From: Epiperipatus broadwayi
Taxonomy: Eukaryota > Onychophora > Udeonychophora > Euonychophora > Peripatidae
Direction: 5' to 3'
NCBI GenBank assembly: GCA_028023455.1
Contig: JAQFVV010012537.1
Coordinates: 2,655,889 to 2,719,888 of the forward strand
DNA: 64,000 nt
Notes under the pieces: model-generated
What the model saw: the letters and a program-made list of their open reading frames with translations, nothing else
Database searches by the model: none
Told to the model about the DNA's origin: nothing
Part shown: positions 1 through 12,270 of the stretch, in pieces
Numbering within the stretch: the first letter of the stretch is position 1
Layout: every line of letters begins with the position of its first letter
Program-made: the position numbers and the translations under genes

Positions 1-1180
1 AATAATGATTAATACTGGAGAAAGAGAAGAGAAAGTGTTTCTATTGGGGGATATAAAGTTAAGTGTGATAAATAGATATGAATGGAAGAAAAAATTATAA
101 ATGAAGCAAAGAAAAGAAAGGGATTGATAAAGAAATTAACAGTGTTTTCATATAATAACTATGATATAACTATAATTGTATGGAAGAGAGTGGCAGTATC
201 AAAATTAACATGATAATGGTGTGTTATGTTACTTAGATAAAATATAAAGAGAAGTAGGAAGACATGCATTAGATTCAGATATGTGGATCACAAAGGAGAC
301 AATTCAAGAAAAAATAGAATGTAAAGTTTTTATATGAGAGATGCAGAAAGCAAAATGAAAATGTTTGGTAGATTTCAGTTTATGGACAATAAGAGAATAG
401 CCAAAATAGTATATAATTAGATTATGAGCAAAGATCAGGCAACAAGATGGGCGAGAAAAGTAGTATGGTCTGCAGAAGATTTGGATAAAGAATTTGTCAG
501 TATACTTATACAAAATGTGGGATGATTATGTTAGAAGAATTATTCAGTGCTATAGTGGCAGGGAATGGGATAGAAGAATAGATACATTAATAAAAAATAA
601 AAAGTTGGAGAGATGGAGAACTATTACAGAGAGTAAAAAGAGTTTAAATGTATATAGAAATAAACAGAATATTGAGAGCAAATTAATTTATGATAATAAC
701 AAGGAAAGTAGTTTATTGTTTAAGGCTCAAACAGGATCTTTAGCAACAAGGAAATATACACATAAATGGAAAAATGTGAGTGATTTAGTTTGCAAGATGT
801 ATAAGGAAGGCATAGAAAATATTAGGCATTTATTAACTGAATGTAAATGCCTACAAGCAGAAAGGGTATAAATAATGTTGTGGAAGAATAAATATAAACA
901 AAATGATAAACAGAGTTTTTGGTTTTTATGCTGGGGTTGGGAAAAGATAATGGAGATTTAAATATAAAGGCCATAGAGATGTCAAAGATTACATTGTGGA
1001 AATGAGATAAAGTAGGATAGAGAAGAATATGAAAAAAACTTAGAATGAAGAATGGAAAGGGAAGGTAAAGTGGCTAACACATTTCTCTGGGCATAGTGGC
1101 TGAGATATTTCTGACTCCAAAAAAGGAGAAGCCACAGTGCATCATGACATCACAGTGCATCAAAAATGTGATAAATGGCA
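1..1180 (+). pseudogene. 3' fragment of CR1-like LINE (reverse transcriptase C-terminus)
   Basis: Positions 1-490 match, with many indels, the RT C-terminal part of the LINE copy at 32050-32600. Positions 494-871 hold a 125-codon open stretch whose end carries a Cys-rich finger of the kind that closes many LINE ORF2 proteins (Cys, then GIENIRHLLTEC and a second Cys). The same stretch recurs at 32640-32990. The 3' end is shared by both copies: a block with AAGGAGAAGCC followed by GTGCATCA repeats. The copy begins before the window, has stops and frame breaks, and cannot encode a working enzyme. Family assignment rests on the longer copy at 20560-33260, which has PHD, esterase-like, endonuclease and RT parts. 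Confidence 0.75.
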
Positions 1181-3546
1181 AATTGTAATTTCTCAAAATA
1201 TATCAAAATGGATGGTTAACAAAAAAGTTGAAGACCACTGATCTAAATGTAAACACCAGATACTTACTAAGAAATAAATATTTAATAATTTTACAAAAAA
1301 GAATTAAGTGAAAAAAATTATGTGTAAATTTATTTACTGTTTTATTAAAAAACAATACTGCATAAATGTTATAGTGACTTTTTTTTCTTGAGCAAATCGG
1401 TGCTTTCAATTAATTTATGAGTTATTCATTAATAAATGCTAATTGGATTTAAAATTTCAAATATTTCTTAAGTGTTAAATTTTCTCATATTTTTGTGATT
1501 CATTTTTTTACCACCAAACAATTGCAATTGAAAATTTATCAGCAACATTATGCAAGATAATGTTGCAAATAGTGAAATAGTGAAAATTTATATGTTAAAG
1601 AAATGCAAATTTTACACTTACATTATAATATTTCCTGTTATCCAGCAGCTTTATCTTATTTGTGATAACTCTCATACAAGTATCATACTATAGCATAGTC
1701 ATATGTCTTTATTTTGTCATGATATTTTAAATGAAATTAAATTTGTTTGCTTTTTTCCCCAAAAGTGTAAAATTTTATTTGTAATAATTTCAAAGCTCAA
1801 AACATGTGTTCGTAGCAATTCTGCTAAATCTAAAAGAATTTATACATAATCTTTATTCAAATGTTAAAATGAAAATTAATTTATTAGAAAATTCCTATAT
1901 GCTCTCTACTTTCTTGTCTTTTATGATGTCTTTATTCATATGTTTTCAAAAGAAAGTGTGGTTGTTTGGAGGTTATTTAATATATCTACAAATTTTAATT
2001 AATTTATTTATTATATGTTACAAAATGCTCTATAAAACATAAATAACTATAATAAATATTACACTTATAAATTTTGATTTGTAAACAATTTCCAAAAAAA
2101 GATTATTTCACTTTTCACCTATTCATGGAAAACAAAGAGTTTAGAATCATTAGTTTAGAGGATCTTAGTTTAGATAATCTAAAAATCATTAATATTTTTA
2201 TTTTATCAGTAATATAAAAAACTATAATGATCATATCATTATAATACTACAACTGAATTTAAGCAAATTTAGCATGTTTGTATAAAAAGTTATGTAGTAG
2301 TAATTAATAGTGATACTAGTAATAATGATGATGATACAATGGTTGAATCACACAGGAGTTGAAAAGAAATGCAAACACTAGGAATAACCAAACTGGGCTG
2401 CAATTAGTGGACCTTTGGCTCTCTGCCATTCTATCTCAGTGCCAAATCATGCAAGAAAAATAATCCAAGGCTTTATTGCTTAGGAATTCGTAAGAAGTTT
2501 GATGCCAGAAATCACAGAGATGAATTATGATCATGGACTTTGATCACCAGAATCCAGTTTTCTACCACTTCACTAAATTACATATATTAGGATAATATAT
2601 TGATTTAAAAAATTGTGAATTAAAGATAAAAGGACTAAAAAACCTATGGGATAGAAAAGTGTTTTCCCATTTAAATAAGAGGTAAAATTTTGCATTTTCG
2701 GTAAAAACTTTTGCCAAGACTGACTTACAAATTAGGAATGATAATACTAGCTCACTGTAATTAATATTTACGATTTAAAATTAAATCATAAAAAATCCTT
2801 AACAAAAGTTAAAACTAAAGTATGAAATGCAATAAGATTAAAATGAAATCAAACGGGGGGGGGGGGAATCGGTTAATTAGAGAATCTCATATATTACTAA
2901 CTGTACTCAACAAATCACATTGTAAAATTCAAATAAAAAGACCACACATAAATAAAAAAAAAACGTTTTAAATTCGTTTACGTAAGACTATTATTATGTT
3001 TGCCAGATCGTATATATGTTTTCTTCCCAAAAGACAGGTTGGGTATGAACAGTGAATAGGATCCTGACTAAATAATGGGATCCTGACTAAATAATGTTAC
3101 TATATCATCATGATAACACTTTGCCATTTTGCCCCTTTCTTAATACACGTTATAACGTCACACAGAATATTTAGTAAATACATGGGTCTGCTAAATAAGT
3201 TAAATTATTTGAATCTTCGTAAATGTTCTTTAGCGGGGAAAAAGAGCAAAACTAAAACTAATACAATTAATTTACTTTGTTTTTATTCATTTAAATCATT
3301 CATTTCATTTCTGAAAATTCGTTGTATATCAATAAAATATTAGCGTTGATTTAAAGATTAAATTTTTGTGTTTCTCATTAATGATTAATATTCAGTCATT
3401 GTTTCTAAAACTCCGCCAACTATTTTCCAGGGTATATATGAGTGCGTTTTACTGTTCTGTTGAAGGGTCTGCTTTCAAAAATCTCTTTCAAGATTGAAAC
3501 TGGCTTTGCATAGATCACTTGTTTTGTTTTTTTTTCATATGTCATA
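1181..3546. other. AT-rich stretch without a recognisable gene
   Basis: Short open frames here are chance products of low-GC DNA. Two small oddities are visible: a run of 12 G at 2855-2866, and a perfect 19-bp tandem duplication at 3059-3077 and 3078-3096 containing a GGATCC site. A sequence resembling a hAT-transposon end (minus strand reading CAGTGGTCTTCAACTT) lies at 1229-1244 without a visible partner. The motif TGTCTTTATTCATATG around 1930 recurs near 33585, so some of this is old repeat. Confidence 0.5.
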
Positions 3547-3630
3547 CCATCGGCCGGGACGCGAAACCACAACCGTCTGCAACCAACTACTTGCTTGCAT
3601 GGCGGCTGCGATACCTCTCGGCTAACAACG
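3547..3630 (-). repeat. tRNA-derived SINE head (box A and box B), degenerate
   Basis: On the minus strand a box A-like TAGCCGAGAGG (3614-3624) is followed about 45 bases later by a box B-like GGTTTCGCGTCCC (3556-3568). The block is much richer in GC and CpG than its surroundings. The box A resembles that of the SINE copies at 12111 and 15381. The middle does not fold into a standard anticodon arm, so this is a SINE or tRNA relic and not a tRNA gene. The open frames that cross it on both strands are incidental. Confidence 0.4.
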
Positions 3631-4720
3631 CAAGACACTTGTTATATTCTATTTCTTCTGAAGATACGCATTTTGTTGTTTCTGTTATTAAAATATACAG
3701 ATTGAAATTTACTGTTTTCTAGCCGTTATTTATTTTTTGCGCACTTCGATTTCTTCATATATAAATTCATCTTCAGGTTTTTTCTTTATACTTACAATTA
3801 AAGCTAACTATCAAATAAATAATAACTAAATAATAGTACATTTCAGAATATATATATAAAGTCTAACTATAGAAATAAAGAATATAAAATTAATATTGCC
3901 GAAATAGAAGTAAATCTATAGTTTAATAAATTATGGATATATTTTAAAAAATAAAATCTTCTTCGGGAATTATAACATTAAAACTGTTATAAACGATGAT
4001 GCTGAAAATAATAGCTATTCTATAAATTATTACAATTAATACAATAATGTTCTACAGTTATATATTTATAAATATAAGGTTTAGTTTACAAATCCATTGT
4101 TAAACAAGTTGGAAAATTGTCCGTGTGTGTGTGTATGTGAGCGTACGCGGGTGCGTGTGGAGAGGAGAGTTACACGGACTAATGCATATTAGCCCACACG
4201 TGCACATATACATAAAATAATTACATACGTAATTTATCAAAATATTATTTTAACATTTATAACTGCTTCCCGTTTATCTTTTTTATATAAATTACTATTA
4301 TTCTTTATTCAAAACAGTATATAATGATCATATTAAAATGTTAATTGGATTTTCTTCCTCCACTATTAATTTTTTACAATGAATTGCAGCTAATTAAACG
4401 CTTTACCACTTTGCGTTAAACTGCATAAAGAAGATTTACAAAGTAAAATTTTATTTTAAATAATAAATAATATAGGTCATTGATTATTTTGAATATATAT
4501 TACTTTATTTTTATGCTTAAAATTTTTTAAAGATAAAAGCAAAAGGAAGCGAGAGAAAAAAAAGAAAAGCTACCAAAAAATTATTTTAAACACTGAAAAA
4601 CGCATCTATTTAATAATCAATCACTTAAAAATCTTATCCTTTTAAATATTGTATTTATATATTTACTATATATAATTTTTCTTTTTTAAAGAAAAAAAAG
4701 TATAATTTTAAATATAAATG
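3631..4720. other. AT-rich stretch, possibly intronic to the exon at 4727-4944
   Basis: No coding signal stands out. A short GT/TG tract with CG dinucleotides lies near 4120-4165. If the exon at 4727-4944 is real, this interval and everything to its left would be its first intron, since the gene reads leftwards. I could not find the second exon in the window. Confidence 0.3.
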
Positions 4721-4726
4721 ACTTAC

Positions 4727-4944
4727 CTATTTCTATAAAGACTTGGGATTCCTGCACCCAGTTTCCAAAAGCATGATAAATTTCTCCGTGAGCTAAATAA
4801 ATTAACATATCGTTTTACAATCTCATTCGCAGTTACACTAAATCCGTAGCCCACACAATCCTCAATACAAAATGAACTTCGAACAGTGTGCTCTGAAGAT
4901 GTGCTTCCAGAAGGCCCAGACGGAGAAAATTGCGTCATCAACAT
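4727..4944 (-). CDS. Probable first coding exon of an unidentified host gene
   Basis: An ATG at 4944 opens 72 codons plus two bases and runs directly into a consensus splice donor: the minus strand reads ...ATAG then GTAAGT, the donor lying at 4721-4726. The encoded start is Ser-rich (FSPSGPSGSTSSEHTVRSS) and then turns into mixed sequence containing GYGFSVTANEIVKRYVN, with three Cys. Composition is balanced and more CpG-rich than the flanks, unlike the chance frames around it, and the frame stays open to the donor. The bases around the start on the opposite strand include CAACATGGCGAC, which resembles a YY1-type core promoter site. I do not recognise the protein. It could still be chance, since the remaining exons are not visible. 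Confidence 0.5.
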
Positions 4945-5690
4945 GGCGACAATATTTCTAAATAAAAGTCAAATTGTTTCCATTTAAAAACCATATTTAT
5001 TTATATTTGCTTGAAAATATTTTATAATTTATCCTTGAGAACTTTAAACTCCAATAGATGAAACCATGCTAAAGTTAGCTTCTGCATATTTTTATCCATT
5101 AATGGGAGATACCATTACCGATTTCAAGGTAAAACCAGCTACTGTATAAATGAATGAGAAAAACTTCAAACACTTTCATGCATTCAGAATAATTCGCGCG
5201 AAGAACTCTTAATTTAGATACACTTCGTTTGTAAGTGCTATATTTACAATTGCATTTCCCGTCAAACTTTATCATAACAAAAAAATCCAATAAATAGGAT
5301 TCATATCTTTAAAAATATAAACTATAGATTTTTGTGTGGCTTATATATCGGTAATTTACTTTTTACTGTTATATATATATGTGAATATATCTTATAAAAT
5401 CAATTGATGGGGAGTGGCAGTCGATTCTCTAATATATGGGAGCCACTCTCACATTATACACTCTATGGGACACACGATGTACATATATATAGAAAAAAAT
5501 TCTAGTCAGCCTTCAAACATGACTATTAATAAATTAGAATAATTAAAACAAAGAAATGAGAAATTGACCATACCCGATATCTAGGCAATCATTTGGTCAC
5601 TATTTAGACAGAATCCAGGTCCTTGAGAGATTGGATGGTTCCTCTTTGATCAGACAGAAAGAGTCTACGAAACACAAAACAAAAACAGTT
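4945..5690. promoter_or_regulatory. Candidate upstream region of the exon at 4727-4944
   Basis: This stretch lies 5' of the minus-strand exon. It holds scattered CpG, including ATTCGCGCGAAG near 5195, in otherwise AT-rich DNA. A 63-codon frame at 5099-5290 (minus) has no recognisable motif. No TATA box or initiator can be singled out. The regulatory role is inference from position only. Confidence 0.25.
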
Positions 5691-5693
5691 ATT

Positions 5694-6280
5694 ATATGTT
5701 GGTCTATTTCCATAATATAATATTAAATGCTAATTTTTAAAAAAAATTGAAACTTTATTTAAACTTTCTAATATATTAAACTGTTAGTAATAGCACATAT
5801 GTTGGTATATAACATAATGTTTCAAGTGCTATTATTCTCCTCTAGCATGAAAATCAAATCTGGATTTTTAGGTTTATGAATAGTGAATTTAAGGGGATGT
5901 CTTTAACAAACTTGGCCATTCTGCCAAAGGTCAGTAGAAATTTAATATATTTATCTATGAAGATTCTCATCGATAAATATATGAAATTTCTACTGACAGT
6001 TGCTTTTGACGTAATAGCCTACTTTATTAGAGCATCATCTTAAATTTAATATTCACAGATATAAAGATCCTAGGTTTGATCCCAATGCTAGTACAATCAC
6101 TAGTCAGACCAGCTACATCTGAAAAAAAGAGGACAGTAATACCATTATATACTAACTTGCGCAGTATTTCTGATAGCTGAATACATTTGAAAAGTTTAAA
6201 TGAAGTTTGAACTGTTCTAAAAACATTTGTCTGCTAATGTTCAATGATGGAAATGGTCCAAAATATAATTCCAAGACCCC
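5694..6280. mobile_element. Foldback element, family FB1, copy 1
   Basis: Two long arms lie in inverted orientation, roughly 5694-5925 and 6040-6275. They share, with divergence, the tract TTAGTAATAGCAC, a block with CATGCTAGTA next to a GATTC-rich stretch, and ends reading toward TGGAAAT and GTCCAA. The two arms of copy 2 at 7870-8350 match the same consensus. The centre holds a separate near-perfect hairpin (5931-5996). There is no coding capacity. This is consistent with a non-autonomous DNA transposon or foldback element; no clear target duplication was found. Confidence 0.55.
5931..5996. repeat. 25-bp inverted repeat (hairpin) inside FB1 copy 1
   Basis: TCAGTAGAAATTTAATATAT and its continuation (5931-5955) is mirrored by 5972-5996 with about one mismatch, leaving a 16-base loop. 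It sits exactly between the two longer FB1 arms. Confidence 0.8.
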
Positions 6281-6733
6281 TGTAATATGAAAATTGATTT
6301 ATTCTAATATAAAATAAATTAAAAATAGAAAATGATACAAATATTGCTGAAAAGAATTTATATTTGTTGAGAGCTTTCTTTAATCTCTTTCTTATGAATT
6401 ATTTTCAGAATTTTGAAAAAGATTTATAGCAAATCAAATTTCTAATAGGGTAAAGAAAAGATTTTTGGTGTTTTGAATCTCTGTATTTCTGTAATTTTGG
6501 AAATGTTTTAGGTAGTTGAAATTTTATTTGTAATAACAATAATTAGTTAAAAATGAATAATTCTGGAGTAAATATTAAAGAAAAAAACTGTAAAATCTAA
6601 GACATCATTAATTCTAAGATTTGAACAGTTTCTTTTTGTACTTGGATAGATACAGTTATATTAAGCTATCTGATTTTTAAACCAATAAACATCATATGAC
6701 CACCACTACTTATGCTTGCTTATAACTGTTTTA

Positions 6734-7110
6734 AAACAGGCAAAACTCACTATACGTATTGCCACACACAGCAAGCTAGAGTAATCAATGGATGTCAGAA
6801 GGCTTATTAAAGAACCAAGCTAATGAGCTTGGTTTGGAAATATTAAGGTATTTTCAATTTACGACTCATAGTTTTGTAGCTAAGGGGAGATAAAAGGTTG
6901 CTACTAGAGGGTTGCATTAGATCCTAAGATCTAGGTGCAGTGCTCTCAGATCCAAGGCTTATCGCTGACAAAGGCCACAAGCCAGAAACTCATCTGGGGA
7001 TATTGGATGAGTAGGCACTAGATGGGGATTTTATGCATAAGCCTTCTGGCATCCATTGATTACTCTAGCATGCTGTGTGTGGCAATACGTATAGTGAGTT
7101 TTGCCTGTTT
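6734..7110. mobile_element. Foldback element, family B, copy 1 (TIR AAACAGGC)
   Basis: Terminal inverted repeats of about 75 bp (6734-6809 and 7034-7110) both begin AAACAGGCAAAACTC and include ATACGTATTGCCAC. The left side follows a TA dinucleotide; the right side has CTA, so a TA target duplication is likely but imperfect. The right arm is longer and contains a degenerate hammerhead core at 6952-7006. Flanking DNA to the left (about 6680-6733) is also similar, inverted, to DNA right of copy 2 (18667-18720), so the mobile unit may be larger than the TIRs suggest. No protein is encoded. Confidence 0.7.
6952..7006 (+). ncRNA. Degenerate type I hammerhead ribozyme, family B
   Basis: The order CCAA, core CTGACAA, GGC/GCC stem II around CACAA, GAAA, short stem III, TGGGG and TTGG matches the better copy at 18362-18416. 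Two core bases differ from CUGAUGA, and the inner stem I arm (TATCG against TGGGG) no longer pairs. It is therefore probably inactive. Confidence 0.45.
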
Positions 7111-7261
7111 CTATCTGCTTTTTCCTAACTTTTTTAATTCTTTTTAAAATCTGCTTTTGTACACTGATGGATAGTTGAAATGTATATAAAATTTGAAATA
7201 AACAATGTAGTGATACAAACTTCGCAATTCAAAAAATTTGAAAATATCTCTACATTCTAAT

Positions 7262-7790
7262 GATTATTACTCTTTCATGAGGTGCTAAAAATGGATAGAA
7301 ATTACTACTGCCTTAGAGTATTGTAATGAAAAAAATGTTGAACTATAAGTATGGAGGTTTAGATGCCTAATGCCTCTAGTTCATTGAATTGACAAGTGAG
7401 AGAAAGTGATCTACATTTTTGTGATGATGAATAATAGTGATATAATGGAATTTGAGACAGAAGAATACATTGATTAAAAAAAATTAAGAAATCATACAAT
7501 ACAAATAATTATTCATCTTTTTACAAGTTAAAAGTGGATAAAAACCAGTCCATACTTTACAAGAGAATGATGTAATGAAAAAATGTTGAGTTCTCAATAC
7601 ATGTGAAGATCTAGACATTTAAAGACTTAATTCACCTGATGAAGGTTGTTCATAAACTTCATGACTAATGAGAGAGAACAATTTGAATGTTTGCACTGGA
7701 GGACAATTGTTCTATAGTGGAGTTTAAGACAGTGGACACACTGATAAGAATTTAAAATGTCTTAAAAAGTTTAAAAATCTCTATAAGTAA
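7262..7790. repeat. Dispersed repeat family D, two adjacent diverged copies
   Basis: The motif GTGGATAAAAACCAGTC (7534-7550) and the downstream pattern of TGTAATGAAAAAATGTTGA, a CTAGTTCA/AATTCACC block and AGAGAGAA-type runs recur. They appear at about 7262-7470 (more diverged), 34855-34925, 42045-42270 and 47950-48000. There is no coding capacity and no clear termini. It is an old interspersed repeat of unknown class. Confidence 0.4.
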
Positions 7791-7869
7791 CAAATATTAT
7801 AGAATATTTAACTCTTCTACCATCAACAATAGGAAATTGTATTGTTGTTGTAATTGATCTTCATTGTTG

Positions 7870-8350
7870 TACTTATATATTGGATTATTTCCATCATCTA
7901 ATATTAAGTATTGAATGTCTTTAAAAATAATAACTTTATTTTAATGTTCCAATTAAATTCCAACTGTTAGTAATAGCACACAGGTAAGTCATACACACAA
8001 CATTTCAAGAGGTTTATTCTCCTTTCTTCCTCAGGTGTTTCTGGCATGACCAGTGAATAGTACTAGCATGGGAATTGAATCTAGATCCTTAGATTTTTGA
8101 ATGTTGAATTTTAATGTAATGCTCTAACTAATTAAGAATACTCAAAAAGCTAAGGATCTAGGTTTGATTCACATGCTAGTATTATCACTGGACAGGCCAG
8201 TAATGCCTGAAGAAGAGAGGAGAATAATGTACTAACCCATGCGCTATTATTAAGAGTTGAATGCAATTGGAATATTTAAATAAATTTAAATTTTTCTAAA
8301 AACATTCAATACCTAATATCATATGATGGAAATAGTCCAATATAGAAATA
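7870..8350. mobile_element. Foldback element, family FB1, copy 2
   Basis: The left arm (about 7870-8120) and right arm (about 8150-8350) are imperfect inverted copies. Each contains the GGATCTAG, CATGCTAGTA and GGAGAATAA blocks, and each terminates near TATATTGGA / TCCAATATA. The arms match those of copy 1 at 5694-6280. There is no coding capacity. Confidence 0.6.
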
Positions 8351-9400
8351 CAACTAAAATATCATCATCACAAATCTTCAGAAAAACACTGACCTTTATT
8401 GTGTTGGTTTGTTGGCAAAAGTGCTATGAGTAATCTTTGCAATTAAAAATTATTTAAGATTTTAGATTCAACTATATCTCTTAGATGTCAGCATTTATTG
8501 GTAAATAATTCAAAATCAATAGTAATAGTTGAAGAGATTATTGAATATCTATTTGAAAGAAATGCTTGTGCAGCATTGTTTTTGATTAATGCATACAAAT
8601 AAAGAAAGTAAATTCAAATTACATTTAATTTTTTTCACTTCTTCATTTTTTTTAGAAATTATTAAATATTTGTTTTTTTAGTAAGTATTTTATATGTATA
8701 TTTAAGATTTATGTGAATACAACAGATTTTTAATATAAAATTAATCAACTAAAAATTTACTAATAACAAACAGATACCAACAAAAATTTTCTTATAACTT
8801 TATTATTTTATTAACTAAAATATGTTTTTAATATTTTGAAATTTTTTTTTATTACTTTAATAGATATTTTTATCAGAAATTATCTTTAAAATATAAACTT
8901 ATCATTTGCAGGCTTCTTGGTGGTTCTGCAGCATCACCTGGTGGCCACAGTGTGTGTAACTGAACACTACCATATTTTATTTTCCAGATTATTTTCATTT
9001 TTTAAACCTATGTTTTTAATACAATTTATGAAAAATATAAATTTTTATTGAATAAAAATTAAAGAAAAACAATGAATCATTATAATGACACTGAATGAAT
9101 GATTGATTAATAAAACAATAAAAATAGATAAATTTAATTAAGACTAGTTGGTATGTGTAGAAATAAAGTATATGTTGTTTTCCAAGCTAAGTACTATTAT
9201 GAAATTCTTCATTTTTAATTTTTTTTAATATTAAGAAATTTTAAGGATTTGACAAAGTTACTAAAATCAGTAAAATGAAGAGTTATTTAAAAAGTATTCT
9301 TTTAAACAGAATTTAGTGAATCAAATTAGACATATTTGTGAGCATAATATAAATGCAATTTAGTTACTTATAAAACATTAAATAGGTCTCATTTTGCTAT
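8351..9400. other. AT-rich stretch without a recognisable gene
   Basis: A short GC-richer patch at 8911-8960 (GGTTCTGCAGCATCACCTGG) stands out in very AT-rich DNA and could be part of an old repeat. Nothing else is supportable. Confidence 0.4.
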
Positions 9401-12060
9401 GGTAGCACCTATTATACCTGCTATACCTATGATATATCATCATCATTTACATCCATTAAGAATCCAGTGACACATGAAGGTCTCTCCAACTTTAATGCAG
9501 TCTCTCCAATTGATAGTCTATCTTTTCCATATCATAGCCAGAAACCTTTCTTATTGCATCCATCCATCTCACATATCTCTTTTTAGATCTTTTATAATCT
9601 CTTGGTAATTAATATAAACCTTCAACTATCCATCTATTATATTTCTTCTAACAATATGTCTAGGACAGTTACATTTCAATACTTTAATCCATTCTATCTA
9701 TTATCTTCTCTTATAGGAAAATATCCAGCACAGGTCAATTTTAGTCTCTTAATTATTTCAATGATACTACACCTGTTTGTTTTCTCACTCATAGATTTCC
9801 TTTTTAATCCCATCTTACTATGTTAACATACTGTTTACCATAGTTATTTGAGTAGTTTAAAGTATTGGTATTGCTCTTTTATTAAGTATCCAAATCTCAG
9901 ATTCATAAGTCAGAAATGATAACACACAAATATTAAAAATCTTTCTTTTCAACCACATAGGTATATTTCTTTTTATTGTTAAGTTACTCCATCCAAGTTT
10001 AATTCTGTGATTAATTTAATCCATTATTATTCTATCTACATTTATAATCTAAACAAAGTATTAATATTTTGGCAACCAAAACCTAATTTTTAATTATCAA
10101 TCTTTATTTTCTCCTTCTGAGAAGATTGATTGAATATTACTTTTAGTAGTCTGTTTAGCATTTGTTGTTAGTCCTATTTTTTTACTTTCATTTGATAATT
10201 TTTGTACTATTTTCTGAAAGATTTTCAAAATCTTGACAACTTAAATAATGTCTATTTACTTTCGCTCCTTTAGCTCCTCATTTTAATCCATGATATACTT
10301 TTGTAAAATGGATGTAAAGTTTTGAAGATATGGAATTTCCTTATTATATACCCATTTCTTGTCCATCTTTTTAATATTACTATGCAATATTATTATGCAA
10401 TTTAATAGCTATTATTCAAAATATGATAATATCCTGAGTCTCCATCTTAATGATCCAATATTTTAATTTATCATTGTAAAATCCTTGCACAATCAAATCC
10501 TTTTTAATAATTTACAAATCCAAAGCATAGTGGTTTAATAATTATTGGTATTTTCTATAAACAAAATTTAATATTTGAATGTGATTATTGTGCTAAAATA
10601 ATACTTTTAAATCTGACTTGTTTTTTGGTTTGTTAGAATCTAAAATTTAGATGAATTGTAATTATCTTGTAAATATTTTGTATAAAATTGATAGAAGACT
10701 ATAATTTCTAATAACTTCTTTGCCACTTTTTTAAAATATCAATATTATTAATGCATTTTTTTTTCAATTATTTGATACATCTTTATCATTTAGATATTTT
10801 GTATATAGTTTTAATGACAATTTTTCTAATTCTTTACTTGCTTCTTGTAAAATATGTATAATAAAACTATCAATTTCTAGATTTTATCCCTTCTTTACAA
10901 ATTTAATTCCATTCTTCATTTAAAATAATTTGCAATTTATAATGTGTAGTAATTGTAAGGAATACTTTATCTTTTTGTTCTCTATTACTATACAGTTCTT
11001 TATACAATTCTTTTTACTCATTTCATGATATCATCTTTTTTTATAATAGTTCCATATTCTCTTCTTATTACAGAAACATCTTTCTTTCTAATACCAAGAT
11101 GTTAATCTGTAATTTTGAGAATTTAATTCTCTAGTTTTTCTTTCCAAGTTGCAATTATATTTTTTATATCATAATTAATTTTTTTCGTACCATATTTTAA
11201 AACCATAGATATTTGGATCTTCTTAATAGATCATTTGAAAAAGCTTTAAAATTTCTTTTTTTCTTTATGTATTGTCTTGTCTAAGTAAAAAAAATTACTT
11301 GTAATTTACTGTTTTTTGTACGAGCTATCTTTCTTGCAGTTTGCCAATTTTTTTTATTTCAATCAAATTTGAACAATCTTTAAAATCTGTTAATATTTTA
11401 AAATTACAAGTTCCAGTTTAAAGTCATTAATTTGTTTCTAAAAAGAAAAAAATATTGTTTTAATCATGTTTTTTGAAATAGTTTTAACCTCTAGTTTTGC
11501 ATTAACATGTATTTTATATTTCACTAATCAATAATCATTTCCTGTGTTGAATCTGTTAAGAATATTATAATTTTTAAACATATGTATTTTATTTTAGCCA
11601 CAATATAATGCAATTCTGCTGTAGATTTTTTTTAGTTAAGTATATATATATTTTAAAAAAGACATAACTTAATTTTTCCTTTTCTGTAAATTCTGATTCT
11701 TTCTCATTTTTGTTGCGTAACTATATTTACCCATAACATTTTCAACTTATAGTCATTCCCCAATACTTGCATTAAAGCCTTTCATGATATTTTGTAAATG
11801 ATATTTGGTCTAACCAAAAAACATTTTATACATCGATATAAAAATAATCTACTTCTTCATCACCATGAGAAGTTCTTGAGGCATAAATCTTAATTATCTG
11901 CATTTGATATCTTCCATTAAATTGAAAAACTAAATCTACCAATCTGTCTGATATACCATCGACAATATTTATGTTGTTGCAGTAAAATGCATATCCACTT
12001 TTAAAGTCAATTATCTTTTCACGTTTTCATCTAACTTCATAAAATCCAAAAAATTATGCA
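9400..12060 (-). pseudogene. Decayed near-complete RTE/jockey-like LINE
   Basis: Read on the minus strand, the start (about 12045-11850) conceptually contains a run like RYQMQIIKIYASRTSHGDEE followed by a FY pair. This resembles the APE-endonuclease motif around VYAPTS..EE...FY. The end (about 9600-9420) gives RDYKRSKKRYVRWMDAIRKV and a Trp/Arg-rich finish, which is the GRPRKRW..DI C-terminal signature of RTE-type ORF2. The middle is saturated with stops and frame breaks. The length between endonuclease and C-terminus (about 2.6 kb) suits a full ORF2. The C-terminal block recurs at 36060-36330. Confidence 0.6.
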
Positions 12061-12110
12061 ATTTTCCTTCTTTTAAAAATGATTTTTAGTTTAGTTACTT
12101 ACATAAAAAG

Positions 12111-12270
12111 TGGTGGCCTATTGGTTAACATAGCTGCATTCTAAGCAGCTGGCCCAGGTTTGCTTCCCAGTCAATGCTTTGATATATGAAAAAAATGGCA
12201 GCCTGGGTCTTGCAATCAGGGATTTTTAGCATTCTCTGCCTTTGGCTGCCAATCACTGCTTTAACTTATA
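12111..12270 (+). repeat. tRNA-derived SINE copy (diverged)
   Basis: Box A-like TGGCCTATTGG (12114-12124), an AGCTGC/GCAGCT arm around a TCT-type anticodon position, and a box B-like AGGTTTGCTTCCC (12156-12168) align base by base with the tRNA-like SINE at 15381-15462, including the TGCTTTGA that follows. Unlike that copy, it continues into another 80 or so bases with a GGCAGCC/GGCTGCC inverted pair. It is not a functional tRNA: the acceptor arm does not close. Confidence 0.6.

Noticed and set aside
1229-1244. hAT element terminus
   Set aside because: Only one end is visible, with no partner TIR or target duplication.
3420-3722. Overlapping open frames on both strands
   Set aside because: They cross the GC-richer tRNA-like SINE head and have no protein motifs.
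7990-8240. Hammerhead core in FB1 arms (CTGAGGA / CTGAAGA ... GAAA)
   Set aside because: The spacing resembles a hammerhead, but stem II is poor and no stem I arms pair in any of the four arms.
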